Positions 42,218 through 53,196 of a stretch of 64,000 nt of DNA are shown piece by piece. How positions within the stretch are numbered: position 1 is the stretch's first letter; every line of letters begins with the position of its first letter. The stretch is from assembly GCA_944739405.2 (NCBI GenBank), contig OX123186.2, positions 10,934,995 through 10,998,994 on the forward strand, written 5' to 3'. The notes under the pieces are model-generated. The model had not been told where the DNA came from. It did not search any database and saw only the letters and a list, made by a program, of their open reading frames with translations. Source of the DNA: Euclidia mi. Taxonomy: Eukaryota; Arthropoda; Insecta; Lepidoptera; Erebidae. A program made the translations under genes and the position numbers.

Positions 42218-42371
42218 GTTACGTGTATATGAAAATAAAATTTAAAAAAATAAACTTGGAAACCAATTTTCTATGAATAGAGTTTTGACTAAAACATATA
42301 GCTTTTTAGTGCGTGTGAACTAAACTCAGAACCCTTGGTACAGTCAGTGAATCAAATGATGCGCATCTTAA

Positions 42372-43487
42372 CCCTTAATTACTCGCATGGGGTATATTTA
42401 ACCCCACAGCGTATTTGGAGCGTCGTATCACCACCATTTTTAAAGTTACCTTCATACCGTTCTCAGTAGCTGCCTAAATACCTCCCCCCGCCGCGAATCA
42501 GTCGCGAGCGCTGCTCCGTGCCATGTGGTTGTGCCAGGAGGTTGCGTCTGGGGTATATATTACCCCACGCGAGCTTTAGTGCAACTTTTTTGGACTTGTG
42601 AGTATTTTGTTTTATCTTTTTAATGCGCAGTACAGGTACTAAATGATTAGTTTTTTACTTATTTTTGCTTTTTTTAGGTTAGAACGCCTAAAATAGAACG
42701 CCCAAGTAAGCGTCTTTCTAATTACTATCAAAACTATCAGATTGCTGAGTGTTTACTAGATGGTGAAGAAGAAAGCATAGATAGTCCCGATGAAGGTGAG
42801 AGAGACGCTGAAGTGATTCAAAGTGACCGGAAATTATTTTTACTACAATCGCACGAAAGGTGGTGTAGATACCAACTACCAAATTTGTGCTAACTATAAC
42901 GTCGAAAGACGTACAAAGAGATGGCCTATGGCTATACTTTATCACCTCCTCAACGTTGCTGGTAGCAAGGCTTATGTCATTTATAAAAATAAAATTGACC
43001 ACGGAATATGAAGAAGGGAGTTTTTGAAGCATCTTGCAGTTGATTTGGTAAAGGCTCACCAACAAACTCGATCAACTATACAAAAACGGCTAAAGCGAAA
43101 TGTTGAAGTTCAGGATCCTGGGTCCACTTCCAGGGGTGGTCCATCGACAACTTACAAAAGGTGCCATATCTGCCCAAGGTCAAAAGATAAAAAAATAAGA
43201 TTCACGCGTGCCAAATGCCACCAGCAAGTCTGTTACGACCATTCTACCATGATAAATAAATGTATTGATTAAAAAGTTACTGAATTTAAAGTTTCATGTC
43301 AATATAAGTTTATTATAATGTTGATTATTGATACTATTACAACTTAGAACAATATTGTCTTTTTCAAATTTTTTAATAAAAGTAAAAGTATATTGTTAAA
43401 AATATGTTTTATTGTACCTTTAAAATTGGGGTTATATATTCCCCACGCGAGCGTTAGTGTAACTATATGAACGCGAGTAATTAAGGG
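42372..43487 (+). mobile_element. piggyBac-like transposon, internally deleted, both ends intact
   Basis: TTAA stands on both sides (42368-42371 and 43488-43491), as piggyBac requires. The termini CCCTTAATTACTCGC (42372-42386) and GCGAGTAATTAAGGG (43473-43487) are perfect inverted repeats. A GGGGTATATTTAACCCC-type motif recurs near both ends (42390, about 42552 and 43428). The 1116-bp element retains the start region and the C-terminal quarter of a transposase. Full members are usually above 2 kb. Confidence 0.9.
42677..43275 (+). pseudogene. piggyBac-like transposase remnant
   Basis: Two parts are joined by a deletion near 42825-42840. The N-terminal part is acidic (SKRLSNYYQNY, LLDGEEESIDSPDEGERDAE), as in piggyBac N-termini, and follows a possible acceptor (TTTTTTTAG at 42677). 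The C-terminal part reads FYYNRTKGGVD, ERRTKRWPMAILYHLLNVAG and AYVIYKN, the last part of the RNase H-like core. After a stop at 43009-43011 and a frame change it ends with CHICPRSKDKK and CHQQVCYDHS, the Cys-rich finger that binds the element ends. The catalytic core is deleted, so it cannot transpose alone. Confidence 0.88.
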
Positions 43488-43495
43488 TTAATCAT

Positions 43496-43555
43496 CAACC
43501 CGGGACCTCAGATCAGCAGTCGCATACGCTATCCACTGGACCACGGAGGCAGTCT
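43496..43555 (-). repeat. SINE-A head fragment (head alpha)
   Basis: CAACCCGGGACCTCAGATCA, GCAGTCGCATACGCTATCC and GGACCACGGAGGCAG are head alpha in minus orientation. The body is missing; the piggyBac-like element lies immediately to the left. Confidence 0.75.
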
Positions 43556-44204
43556 TATTGTCCTAAATGTTTTTAATCATAATTAAAAGCAATAAACTGT
43601 AATATCTTTCTACAATAACGTCATCAGTCTGAGCACGGTATCTTGTACGTAGAACTGTGCTTTATGGGTAAAGCACAGTTAGTAGAGGACCAAAGAGTAG
43701 TCGAGAAACACACGAGGCCTGATCCTAAATTAGAAGTATGTATGTCTTAAAGGGAACAAAAGTTAATACGGTAGGAAATATATTACGAATTATGAGGGTG
43801 TAAAACTCCTTCGCAAACATGCATATTGCATGGAGTTCACGGGTTACTTTACGTGAATCCCAGTAGAGTAAAGCATTCGTCCCGATAGAGGTAATCAGCT
43901 ATCAAAATGTCTTTTTATTGACCTATCTTTTCCTACGGCTAGGCATACGTCTCTGTTACACTCCTGCTCCGTACCGTGCTAAGTTGGGCCATTCTTCTTT
44001 AACACCGTTATTCGGTTTCTGCCGCTATTTTACAGTCCATCGTGGAGATCATATTGGTGGACTTTATAGAAGTCTACAAGCTTCGGTTTTTTAATGTTTG
44101 TCACATGCATCGTTTCATAAAATGTTAGGCATTTCAACGCCTTTTGCAGTGCAGAAAACTTCATGCAAATACTAATCCGTTATAAAAAACTGTGTCTTGC
44201 AATA
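43556..44204. other. Intergenic, nothing recognised
   Basis: No supported feature. A short self-complementary run (AACTGTGCTTTATGGGTAAAGCACAGTT, 43645-43672 region) forms a 12-bp hairpin. Confidence 0.4.
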
Positions 44205-44310
44205 CTAGGGAAGCTGTTGGATGCAGGTGGTTTAAGATCGGTCTGCGTGGAGAACCTTGGCGGAGGCCTATGTAAAGCAGTGGACGTCTTTAGGATGACA
44301 TGACGACAAC
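44205..44310 (+). repeat. RTE-type 3' end fragment
   Basis: GGAAGCTGTTGGATGCAGGT, GATCGGTCTGCGTGGAGAA and CAGTGGACGTCTTTAGGATG align with the last 100 bases of the RTE copy at 35455-35560. Confidence 0.75.
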
Positions 44311-44582
44311 CAAAATATATCTTGTATTTTTGTTCCAACAATATAAATAATCTTTTGATTAGAGATCATTATCAAATTACAAAAATCCTTAGTACATAGT
44401 TTTATTCTATCAAACTACAAGAATCTTTAGTGGGTTCTTTCTACTATTCTAAATGTATAAGTTGAGCTATAAACATCTACAAAGCCATTTGACGGCAACG
44501 TATTTTTCAACGTAATTTTATCAAGAAGAATATTATGTTGAGAATAAAAGAAAACAGATACATATAAACGGTATATAATATT

Positions 44583-44588
44583 TTTATT
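44583..44588 (-). terminator. Likely poly(A) signal of the Kunitz gene
   Basis: AATAAA on the minus strand, about 30 bases after the stop codon at 44618. Confidence 0.5.
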
Positions 44589-44617
44589 TTTAAACTATGA
44601 AACATTCGTCAAGCGTA

Positions 44618-47209
44618 TTAAGATATAGTATTATCATTGACGTTTGCGTTGTCATCGCCTGCGTTATTGTCATTGCTTCTTTGATTCTTGCTATGGCGAT
44701 CACGTTTTCCATGTTTATTATTATTTCCATCACCAGATCGTGCAATGCCCATGTTTCCAACTTGATTGCCACCTTGATTGCCATTACCGGAATTTTGACC
44801 GTTGCCTGTGTTTCCATTACCGTTGCCTGTGTTTCCATTACCGTTGCCTGTGTTTCCATTACCGTTGCCTGTGTTTCCATTACCGTTGCCATTGCTACCG
44901 TCACCGCTTTTGCCATCACCTGTGTCTGATTGCTTGCCAACAGAACGCACCTGTGGCGCGTCAGGGTTGATGATCAATACCTTTTTGGGAGCAGTGACGG
45001 CTCTATCTTGTAAAGTAAGTGGACCGTTACCATAAAGACAAATCGATTCACACTGAAACATTCGTTGTTAAAGGAATTCAATTAACATAACTAAGAAATC
45101 ATTAATTAGAATAATTGATATATATTCGAAATTTTTTGAGTAGTATCGACTATTACAGAGAGATTCATCTAGGTAATTCTAGGTAATTAAGCAAGGTCTA
45201 ATACCAGGAAGACCTACGTTTATGCACGCCAGGTAGGAATCGCACTTAATACACATTTAGAAATGTGTAGATGAATTCTCTCTTTGCTATACAGTGCAAT
45301 GCAGCATTAACTTTGTCTTGATTTTGCTATAAGGCCTATTTTTTACTGATTTCTTTTCATCATCAATTCACAAACATTATTTTGCTTGGGGATTTATACT
45401 TCAATGTAACTACTTGCCTCATGTTGGCCTTTTGGTCGAATTTAATCAATTATAATTATAATACACATTCAATCAGCCTATTGGAGATAGGCATCCGCCC
45501 AACATCCTACCCTTCGTTTGCCAAAACGTTACACATACCTGGTCAAAACTATAAAAGTTATTCCTATTACCACCGCATCCAGAATATACGGTTTCTTTGC
45601 AAACTTTCCACAAATTATCGAAATAGTACCTTTTGACGGCACCAAAGCAAAAACCGTAGTCGAATGTTAAAGCACACCACTTTGGACGACGTTCTGAAAA
45701 ATACCAATATGCGTCTAATTTCTTATATTGCTTTTATTTTATTTCTTAGTACGAAGTTTGCATAATTTTGTTTCTTTTTCTTACGGTTTTTTACTATAGC
45801 AAGCTTTGATACTAGATAATTATTATTACGTAGATTCAAAAATAAAAGTTCCAACTTTACTAAAGTTTGTTACGTATTAGCAAGGTGTATTAAGTGTATC
45901 ACACGTAAATATATGTCAAAAACTAACAAAAATGTGTAAAACTGTGCTAAGTAATTTGAAATGATTTTGGGCGTTGTAACGCTTTGGCCCATATGCCGTT
46001 AGCGAGCATAAATGTGCGATAATACACGTGATTAAGCCCCAAGTGACAAATTAGCTACCGATTAGTAGCATGCATTAATAACATTTGCAGCGGAACCATT
46101 CGCCATAAATTATAGACAAAACATGTCGCGCCAAAATAGCCACTGTATAGGCACAGTCTCTTTACATTATAAGTACATTATGATCAAAACTTTAAAGATA
46201 TTGATAAATGGAGATGAAAGAATCAGCACTATGTTTCATCATAAATAGGAGCTTACCATTTGAAAAGTGAGGTGTAATTGATTTTTGACTCATTAATATA
46301 AACTCTTAATTAGATTGGTATCTATAAAAATATGCTTCAAATTTTCATAGTAGTTTTGGCGAGAGGCAAGATCAAAATTTCACCAGGTGTTTCACTAAGC
46401 ATCATATTGTAATGCTGTTTTTTTTGTTGATAATTGTTGCAGGCTTTGAGACACTTTTAAAGATCGTCAAGTGCTCTGCTTGGATTGTTACCTGAATAGT
46501 TTAGGCTCTTGACATCATTAGATCATATTTACTATTTTAATATTACTCACTTGGTCCTCCTTGTCTGCTTAAGCACTTACGTCTACATTCCGCTTCGCTA
46601 TTGAATCTATTACCATTACCCTGACAGCCTCCCCATGTAAACGTTGAACAGTTTGAACTTTCAGGCGAGTAATAATACATGTCGATATTGCCGCGGCAAG
46701 GACCTTCATCGGGTTTTAGCAAGCATGTTTTGGAAAGCACTGGCGAAAAAAAATATTGTGTTAAAGCAGGATAATATTAACAACAGTAATGCTCTATTGT
46801 TTAATAGGTACGCTGGTAGTGACCTCTTCGATAGTAATAGTTTTGTCAAAAACTCTCACAAACCAACCTTTTCAATATCTAGATAGATTTTAATATTACA
46901 TTACGCCGCAAAAAACGTCACTAGAATTATGACAATGTTATTACTTTTTTTAAGATAAAACTTTTCCTTTATTATTTGAAATACCGCCTTAGCTTTGTAC
47001 ATAGAATGTTAAATATTCTTTCTGTGACCCAGAAATAGAACTCGGACCTTAGGATAACACTAAATAATATTTTTTTTACCTTCTGGCTGGAATTCAACAA
47101 ACTTCGTGGGCATCGGCTCCGGCAAAACATTCTGGAAAATTCTGACACCGACCACATTTTGTATATTGTACGCATAAAAATAAAACAGGCATGGTGCAAC
47201 TGATATCAT
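44618..47209 (-). CDS. Two-domain Kunitz protease inhibitor with Gly/Asn-rich tail
   Basis: Exons on the minus strand: 47209-47080, 46739-46551, 45693-45539, 45052-44618, joined at GT-AG sites with agreeing phases into 302 residues. The first exon may instead be internal (47131-47080, acceptor TTTTCCAG), with the signal peptide supplied by 48686-48598. Domain 1 runs from Cys49 to Cys99 and domain 2 from Cys113 to Cys163. Both have the spacing of bovine trypsin inhibitor exactly (8, 15, 7, 12 and 3 residues between Cys). The P1 residue after the second Cys is Arg59 (GPCRG, trypsin-like targets expected) and Phe123 (GFCFG, chymotrypsin-like targets expected). YYY/YYF, GGCQGN and GCGGNRNNF motifs are intact. 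The tail (164-302) is Gly/Asn-rich with NGNGNTG repeats, then a basic stretch near HGKRDRHSKNQRS. It probably acts outside the cell, for example in haemolymph, cuticle or silk; that is inference. Confidence 0.85.
44801..44890 (-). repeat. 21-bp minisatellite inside the coding tail
   Basis: Four exact 21-base units (GTTGCCTGTGTTTCCATTACC on plus, at 44801, 44822, 44843 and 44864) plus six bases. Each encodes seven residues (NGNGNTG), so unit gain or loss keeps the frame. Confidence 0.95.
45694..46550. other. Intron between the Kunitz domain exons
   Basis: AT-rich, no repeat recognised. The intron lies in the linker between the two domains (phase 1). Confidence 0.5.
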
Positions 47210-47982
47210 TTTTTAAACAAGCGTAAAACAGTTGCGATCGCCAAACGGCAATCGTAATAAATATTGAGCAAATAAAAAAGCAATTTATTGTAGAATTTTA
47301 TTGAAAAATATTGAGGGCTTTTGAAATTTATTTTAGCCGCTGTTGTTTTATTGTTTTGGGGATTTCTCGTATACCTCCAATGTTATTGTGGATTTTCATT
47401 GTATTTTATACAGGTTGGGACATATCAAATACTAACACCTTCCATTGGGATCAACTTGAATATTTATTTAGTTTTCACGTCATGTTTCCTATCTTTGTTA
47501 TAAGTCGGCTTAGTCCATGTTTTCATTTAGTTTTTTTTCTATATGGATGTATTTGGCATGGATAGGACATATAAAAATTGTGTCATATTCATGCCAAAGT
47601 TTGCACGGGTGCAAAATATAATACTATCTTTATATAAAAGTACTTATAAACATGGCATATTACTGCATATTTTATTTATCAAGCAATAATCCTAATTATG
47701 ATATGATAATATACTAACAGGATAAATTAATTTGTAATTATCTCTACTCATGATCCGCTGAACATTATAAAGATTTAATGTTATAACACTTATAAAGTCG
47801 GCTATCGCGGTGTCGCGCTTTATAAGTTTTCAAAAATCGTTCTTAGCCTTAATAGTCTTCGTAGCTTTTAGGTACTACGATAGTGTACGTCTTGCGTCTT
47901 TGTTCATGTTTGAATAAAACACGTTGATGTTAGTCAAACTGAAATTCAAATTAAGATTTCAAAATTATGACATGTAAAAATA
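47210..47982. other. Upstream of Kunitz exon 47209, nothing recognised
   Basis: AT-rich. If the signal exon at 48598-48686 belongs to the gene, this is intron and may hide a small phase-adjusting exon. I could not find it. Confidence 0.35.
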
Positions 47983-48175
47983 TGCTTCATCATCAGCCCT
48001 TTGTACTGTCCCACTGCTGGGCACGGGCCTCTTCTCACTGTGAGAAGTGTAAGGCCATAGTCCACAGCGCTGGCCAAGTGCGGGTTTGCAGACTTAACAT
48101 GTCTTTCGAGAATATTATGGAGAACTCTCAGACATGCAGGTTTCCTCATGATGTTTTCCTTCACCGTCAAATATG
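47983..48175 (-). mobile_element. SINE-B, 5'-truncated
   Basis: The 3' half of SINE-B in minus orientation (plus: TCATCATCAGCCCTTTGTAC, CCACTGCTGGGCACGGGCC, GTTTTCCTTCACCG). The tRNA-like head is absent. Confidence 0.85.
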
Positions 48176-48597
48176 ATATATTTAAAAATATGCTTAGTCC
48201 ATAAATATAAACAAACATTATTTTTCTTTTCATACGCACCTACTAACTTTCATTATTTTCCACAAATGTAGACCAAGTAAAGTAAGACGAACTAGTTTTA
48301 CTAGAGAAAAATAGCCACTGATTTTTCCATGATTCCTAAGTTTCAAGGCGTATTTAAGCCCAGTTTACTACAAAATTATCCTCTTGCATCTAAATAAAAA
48401 CTTTCAGTGAAGGTACCAACCAACTCGTTTTCAGTACTTACTTCACGGCTTTTGCATATAGCCTAGCGCTTATCTTTTAGGTAAGCCCAACAAACCGGGA
48501 AACAAATAAAAGTACGAAGAACACGAAAATAAACGTAGGCTACACGAAATTTTAAGATGCACCAACATAGTGACATTAACATACCCACACCACTCAC

Positions 48598-48686
48598 CAG
48601 GCAGGAACTTCTCGCAACGCCACAACGTTGGAAGCCACAATTAACAATGCAAATTTGCCAAGTGCGAAAGCTGTTCTGAATTTCAT
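48598..48686 (-). CDS. Candidate signal-peptide exon upstream of the Kunitz gene
   Basis: The ATG at 48686-48684 (minus) starts MKFRTAFALGKFALLIVASN followed by VVALREVPA. This has the shape of a secretion signal: basic start, hydrophobic core, small residues near VVA. A strong donor (GTGAGT) follows at 48597, after two bases (TG) of a split codon. It would be the natural first exon of the Kunitz gene. Direct joining to 47131 or to the upstream AG at about 47141 gives TGA, so either an additional small exon lies between or the exon belongs to another transcript. Confidence 0.4.
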
Positions 48687-49443
48687 ACCGAGAATACATA
48701 TGGTAATTGAGTTTGAGCGCAAGAAAAACGCTATAGTATAGAAATTCAGGCTCGTTAACATCTCAAACGCAAGATGTGTCGGAAGCGTCTGTCTCATTTG
48801 CGCTAAGCTTCGACTTCGTTAGTTGGAACGGTTTATCTTGAGTGTAAACTGAAACATCAAGTTGTTGATTTACAAGAGGATTGTAGGAAATCAAAAGTTT
48901 TGTATATGTCGTAAATTCTTGCAGTGTACGCGATGCTATTTGCTTTTCGGTTCTTATGCTTTTCGGTTACTTGCAACTGCAGTTATTTCTATTTTACACA
49001 TGTTGACCTGTATAAGCGAATAAGTAATTGTTTAATTGCAAAGTGTAGCGAAATAATAAAAGTAATGTGTCAGGGCAAGACCGAAAAAGATTACTACTTA
49101 TTATCTTTAGCGCTACTCATAATAGTGCTTCTTTGTGTGTAGTTTGTGTAAAAAGATGCATTAACGACAATCGAATCGGAAGTACCAATACTATTTTAGT
49201 AATCTCTGCTGACCTTGTAGTAATGCAAATATTTTAGGGACACTTCTTCTTAAAAATGGTTAATGATTTTTAAAATAGCATACTCATAAAAATCTCTCCA
49301 ACAAAAAGCAATATTATTATAAATACAATTATGTCCTAGATTTGCTACACTGAATAATTTTATAATCCCAACTTCCATAATCAACTTAGATGCCCGCAAT
49401 TGACAGAACATCGAATATACATTTCATTTAATACATACATACA
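48687..49443. other. Intergenic, nothing recognised
   Basis: It probably includes the promoter of the signal-peptide exon, but no clear TATA/initiator pair was found. Confidence 0.3.
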
Positions 49444-49640
49444 TAGACTCACGCCTGTTTCCCCGAAGGGGTAGGCAGAGGCATATTAAACGCCCACTTT
49501 TCGCCAGTGTTTTGATCCCACGTAATAGGTGGCGAGCCTATTGCCGCTTATTGGGATATTTTGCTTGCCAGAGCCTCGTCCGTTGATCGGCAGGTGCACC
49601 ACTTGCAGGTGAGGTTGGCTTGGGACCCTAAGTTCTAGGT
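49444..49640 (-). mobile_element. SINE-A variant with a different body
   Basis: Tail T1 and the first body part are standard in minus orientation (plus: ACTCACGCCTGTTTCCCCGA, GGTGGCGAGCCTATTGCCG). Upstream the sequence becomes GCCAGAGCCTCGTCCGTTGA, GGCAGGTGCACCACTTGCAG and GGTTGGCTTGGGACCC, which no other copy has. Confidence 0.65.
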
Positions 49641-49674
49641 GGGAACTCTATGCACTTCATTTAATATAATATAA

Positions 49675-49970
49675 TAATACCTAATATTCTACCACATACA
49701 CACATCACCATCTAGCCCCAAACTAAGCAGAGCTTGTACTATGTGTACTAGATAATGGATAGAGAGAATACATATATACTTTTTTGTTGCAAATACATAC
49801 ATATTATACATAGAAACACCAAGACCAAGACAAACATCCATGTTCATTGACACAAATGTTTGACTTGAGCGGGAATCGAACCCGCAACCTTCGGCATAGC
49901 AGTCACTTACACCACAGAATATATACAAGTACTAAAGTACTTACACTACCGCTGCGCCAAGCGGTCGTCG
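49675..49970 (-). mobile_element. SINE-D with a 34-bp insertion in the head
   Basis: In minus orientation the order is head (GGCGCAGCGGTAGTG, GCGGGTTCGATTCCCGCTCA), AACATGGATGTTTGTCTTGG, CTAGTACACATAGTAC, and a TAATATT end. The head holds an insertion of about 34 bases flanked by ACTTACAC on both sides (about 49905-49955). Confidence 0.8.
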
Positions 49971-50119
49971 ATTATACATAAAATGTATATCGACATATTA
50001 TGTACTTCGTTTTCCTTTCTTCTTTAATATTAACTTCGATGTTCGCACGAAAAATAGAGGCTTATGGCATCTATATTTAAGTTCGCATATCCGCAGTTAC
50101 AAGTTTAGATAGCGATCGA

Positions 50120-50455
50120 ATGAATAGACTTCTACTGTTATACGAACATAAATTTGCTTTTGGCAACCAGGTACAAGGCCCCGCAAAGCGGGCAAATACC
50201 GCAAATCCCTCAGGCTTAGATAAAAGTAACCTTTTGGTATTGCAGTTCAGGCAATATGAGATGCTTATCTTTTTGCTATTAGAAAATCCGGAGGTGAATC
50301 ATTGTGACGATAGATATAGATTTGGCACTGGCTTTGGTAATATTTGTCCTGTGATATTGAGGTGTTTTACAGACATAGTTAAGTATATAAGTCGACGAAT
50401 TTTCTCAGCTGGGACTTTTCGATTTTTCTCAAAGGATGTTTTGATTTTCCAATGA
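50120..50455 (+). other. 111-codon ORF, not supported as a gene
   Basis: An open frame from ATG to stop with no recognisable domain, no upstream acceptor and no repeat structure. It is listed because it is the longest unexplained frame outside repeats. It is most likely chance. Confidence 0.15.
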
Positions 50456-50566
50456 ATATTTCCAGCCAGTAATATGCATAGCTTCCAGTGAAGAAAAGTA
50501 ATATTTTATTCAATTACTACATAGTTTATTAAGTAAGTCAACATAATAGTCCTTAGTACCATTTAG

Positions 50567-50655
50567 AACGGCGCCGAGTGTTGTTGGTCCGATCTCCAAA
50601 TAAGACAAATATTTGTGTGCCCCACAAATTGTTGTTTTAAGACTGGGTATTAATA
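50567..50655 (+). repeat. SINE-C fragment
   Basis: CGGCGCCGAGTGTTGTTGG, then CCCCACAAATTGTTGTTTTA and GACTGGGTATT keep SINE-C order. It lies directly before a SINE-D copy. Confidence 0.5.
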
Positions 50656-50662
50656 ATGTTGA

Positions 50663-50880
50663 AGACGACCGGTTGTCGCCGCGGGAGTATAAGCGACTGC
50701 TACGCCGAAGGTCGCGGGTTCGATCCCCGCTCAAGTCAAACATTTGTGTGCATGAACATGGATGTTTGTCTTGGTCTGGGTATTTCTATGTATAATATGT
50801 ATGTATTTACAAAAAAAAGTATATATGTATGTTTATCCATTATCTAGTGCTATGTGAATTTGGTAGAATATTGTGTATTG
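50663..50880 (+). mobile_element. SINE-D, full length, plus strand
   Basis: The head is GACGACCGGTTGTCGCCGCG, GGGAGTATAAGCGACTGCTA and GCGGGTTCGATCCCCGCTCA. The body is CATGAACATGGATGTTTGTC and TTGGTCTGGGTATTTCTATG. The end is TTATCCATTATCTAGTGC, then GTAGAATATTG. Confidence 0.88.
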
Positions 50881-51139
50881 CCTATTTTATGTCCGTTGAT
50901 TAAATGTTTGTAAACTTCCACGCAACACCATGCTTTAATCCTACTGCGAGAAATTTAAAAAATATAAAGTCCTTGTATCAATGGATATAAGGTAAATGGG
51001 CACCTTAGTATGGAAACCATACCCATGGCGGACACAAACGAAATATAGCAGAGTATATTCATCTATGGCTCTCATTTACTATGGCATTAGTCGCATTAAT
51101 GTGAGCTACGGGAATCTCAAAAAATTCAAGTGATATCTA

Positions 51140-51310
51140 TGAATATATCCATACTCTTTATCTCTGAAACTACTGATCCGATTTGAAAAAATCTTTTTGT
51201 ATGTGATAGCTACATTAATGAGAAAGGTAATAGGCTACTTTTTATCCCAATATTCCCGCGGGATCACTGAATGAGGCCGACGAAGTCGCGGGCGTCCGCT
51301 TATTAATTGA
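51140..51310 (+). repeat. Dispersed repeat, family G-like
   Basis: CTCTGAAACTACTGATCCGA, GTAATAGGCTACTTTTTATC, CAATATTCCCGCGGG and GAAGTCGCGGGCGTCCGC keep the order of lepidopteran dispersed repeats. Related to, but diverged from, the other G copies. Confidence 0.55.
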
Positions 51311-51867
51311 TATAGGTAAGAAAAATTAAATATTAATTCATTAAAATATTTTTTATTCAATTTGATCCAAAGCAATTATAAGATCATTTAAAAAGGAAGT
51401 GGGTGCGCCAGTTGCTTCCTGGTGTATGGCCCAAGACAGATAATAAACAATGCTAGCGATATGGGTGCAGCTATTAAATGTACGAAAAATAACCTGTTCA
51501 ATGTGCGAAATAGATAGCGTATAGCATATCTCTAAACATTAGCTCATTTCGATATTAGTTTTATGCCTTTATAAGATGAAATAAAAACCTTTGATACCGT
51601 TTGTTTTCTTTTTTAAAGGATCCTGTACAATTTCTCCGACGATTTTTAATCAAACAATTATATGCAATAAAAGGTCATATTATTCCCCTTTGTTTAAAAC
51701 TATTTTTGTTAATGTCCGCCAATGTTTGCAAAGCGGGTCAGATATGTCCAATGACCTTTAATACTTTTTGTGAATCAGACGTAATGTTGTACTGTATGGA
51801 AATGGAAATTGTGCCTTAGTAAAGTTACTGCTAGGACCACTACGTCACCTACCAGTATATCTTTCAT

Positions 51868-52105
51868 TCATCATCAGCCTTTAACAGTCCACTGCTGGAC
51901 TAGGCCTCTCCTTTGTAAGGAGCAATTGGCCTACTATACCACGCTGGCCAAACGGGTTGGTATAGGGTTTGTATCAAATTTTCCTTCTCTTACAGTGTTG
52001 TTCTCTGCATAATATGCTCCCTCTGTCGGCTCTTACGACACCCATGGGATGATATGGGGTGGTGACATTCCGTATTCTTAATTCGTCACCACACGGAAAA
52101 TATCA
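51868..52105 (-). mobile_element. SINE-like family E, copy 2
   Basis: On plus it reads ATCATCAGCCTTTAACAGTC, CACTGCTGGACTAGGCCTC, CACGCTGGCCAAACGGGTTG, GCATAATATGCTCCCTCTGT, GGATGATATGGGGTGGTGAC and CACCACACGG. This is the complement of the copy at 10063-10300 throughout, with few differences. Confidence 0.82.
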
Positions 52106-52940
52106 ATTATCTTAGAAATCGATAAATATTGTTTAATGTTAGTAAGAGTTATGCACTTAGGTAAAGCTTTATGCAATACAGCCATCAATATAAAATTATT
52201 AAACTATGACTAACTGGCTGTTAAAATGCTAATTACTAAACATTAATTATATTTTCAAGAGTTCAACAGACATAATTTGGCTACTAGTCTTCTTGCTAGA
52301 ACAGTTGATTAGACGCTGTCCGTATCATACACACAAATTTATATTTTCATTTTCAAACAAACCTGTACCTGTGTAATACATTTTCCAATTTACACTGAAG
52401 TCGATATGCGTCGTGAAATTTACAAAGATCAGTGTTAAAATAACATTAACACTACAACAACTTTTTACGTAAACACATTTCTACCCCAAAACGATTAAGC
52501 AACGCAAAGATCAGAAATGAAATACAAATAACACCGACAAAGCAAGCAATCGTTCGCTGCAGATAAATATTTCGCCCGAATCCCCCAACACTATAGTGCA
52601 AATCGTCTGCTTGTATATCTAAGAATCCCGTTTTTCTCGTGATTCAGGACTCAGGGATTGAGTCCGGATTGAACGGGGATTTACCACGGGAGTCAACTCG
52701 GCAAGAAAATGCTTTCGCTTTGCATACTGCAAGTTTCCAGGTATTCTCTTCGTTGGATTTAGAATTGACAGCGTTGGAATTGTTATTATTATCCCTCTTT
52801 ATATGTCTCGTCGTTATTCAGGGAGAGGTTTTGTAGTTGTTTGTTAGATATTTATGTATATTAGATGAGGCTATTGATTGTGTATAAAGACATAGATGAT
52901 GTATCGTAGATAAAGATTTCCACTAACTTAATACTGAAGT
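52106..52940. other. Intergenic, nothing recognised
   Basis: AT-rich, short ORFs only. Confidence 0.4.
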
Positions 52941-53196
52941 TTTTTTTTTCATAGTCTCACGCCTGTATCCCCGAAGGGGTAGGCAGAGGTGTAAATATTA
53001 CACCCGCATTTCGCCATGAATTTTAAGGTCCCACGTAATAGGGGGCGAGCCTATTGCCGTTTCCGGGCACATCACCAGACTCCGGGCTGCTACTGAGTAT
53101 TCGGAAAAAACCAGTAACACTTTTGCCCGACCCAGGAATCGAACCCGGGACCTCCGATCAGCAGTCGCATACGCTATCCACGGGACCACGGAGGCA
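52941..53196 (-). mobile_element. SINE-A (head alpha), full length
   Basis: Complete in minus orientation: poly-T, tail T1, body, B box (GGGTTCGATTCCTGGGTCGG) and head ending TGCCTCCGTGGTCCCGTGG. Confidence 0.9.

Noticed and set aside
44597..44929. Plus-strand ORFs rich in Val, Cys and Ser over the minisatellite
   Set aside because: They are shadows of the minus-strand Gly/Asn-rich tail, whose frame connects by splicing to the second Kunitz domain.
44590..44940. Minus-strand ORF rich in Met and Thr over the same repeat
   Set aside because: It is a different frame of the same minisatellite and does not connect to the Kunitz exons.
50120..50455. 111-codon ORF as a gene
   Set aside because: No domain, composition bias, splice signal or conservation evidence; length is within chance for this window.
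52639..52836. 65-codon ORF with a hydrophobic C-terminus
   Set aside because: Looks like a membrane tail, but there is no acceptor in phase and no neighbouring exon.
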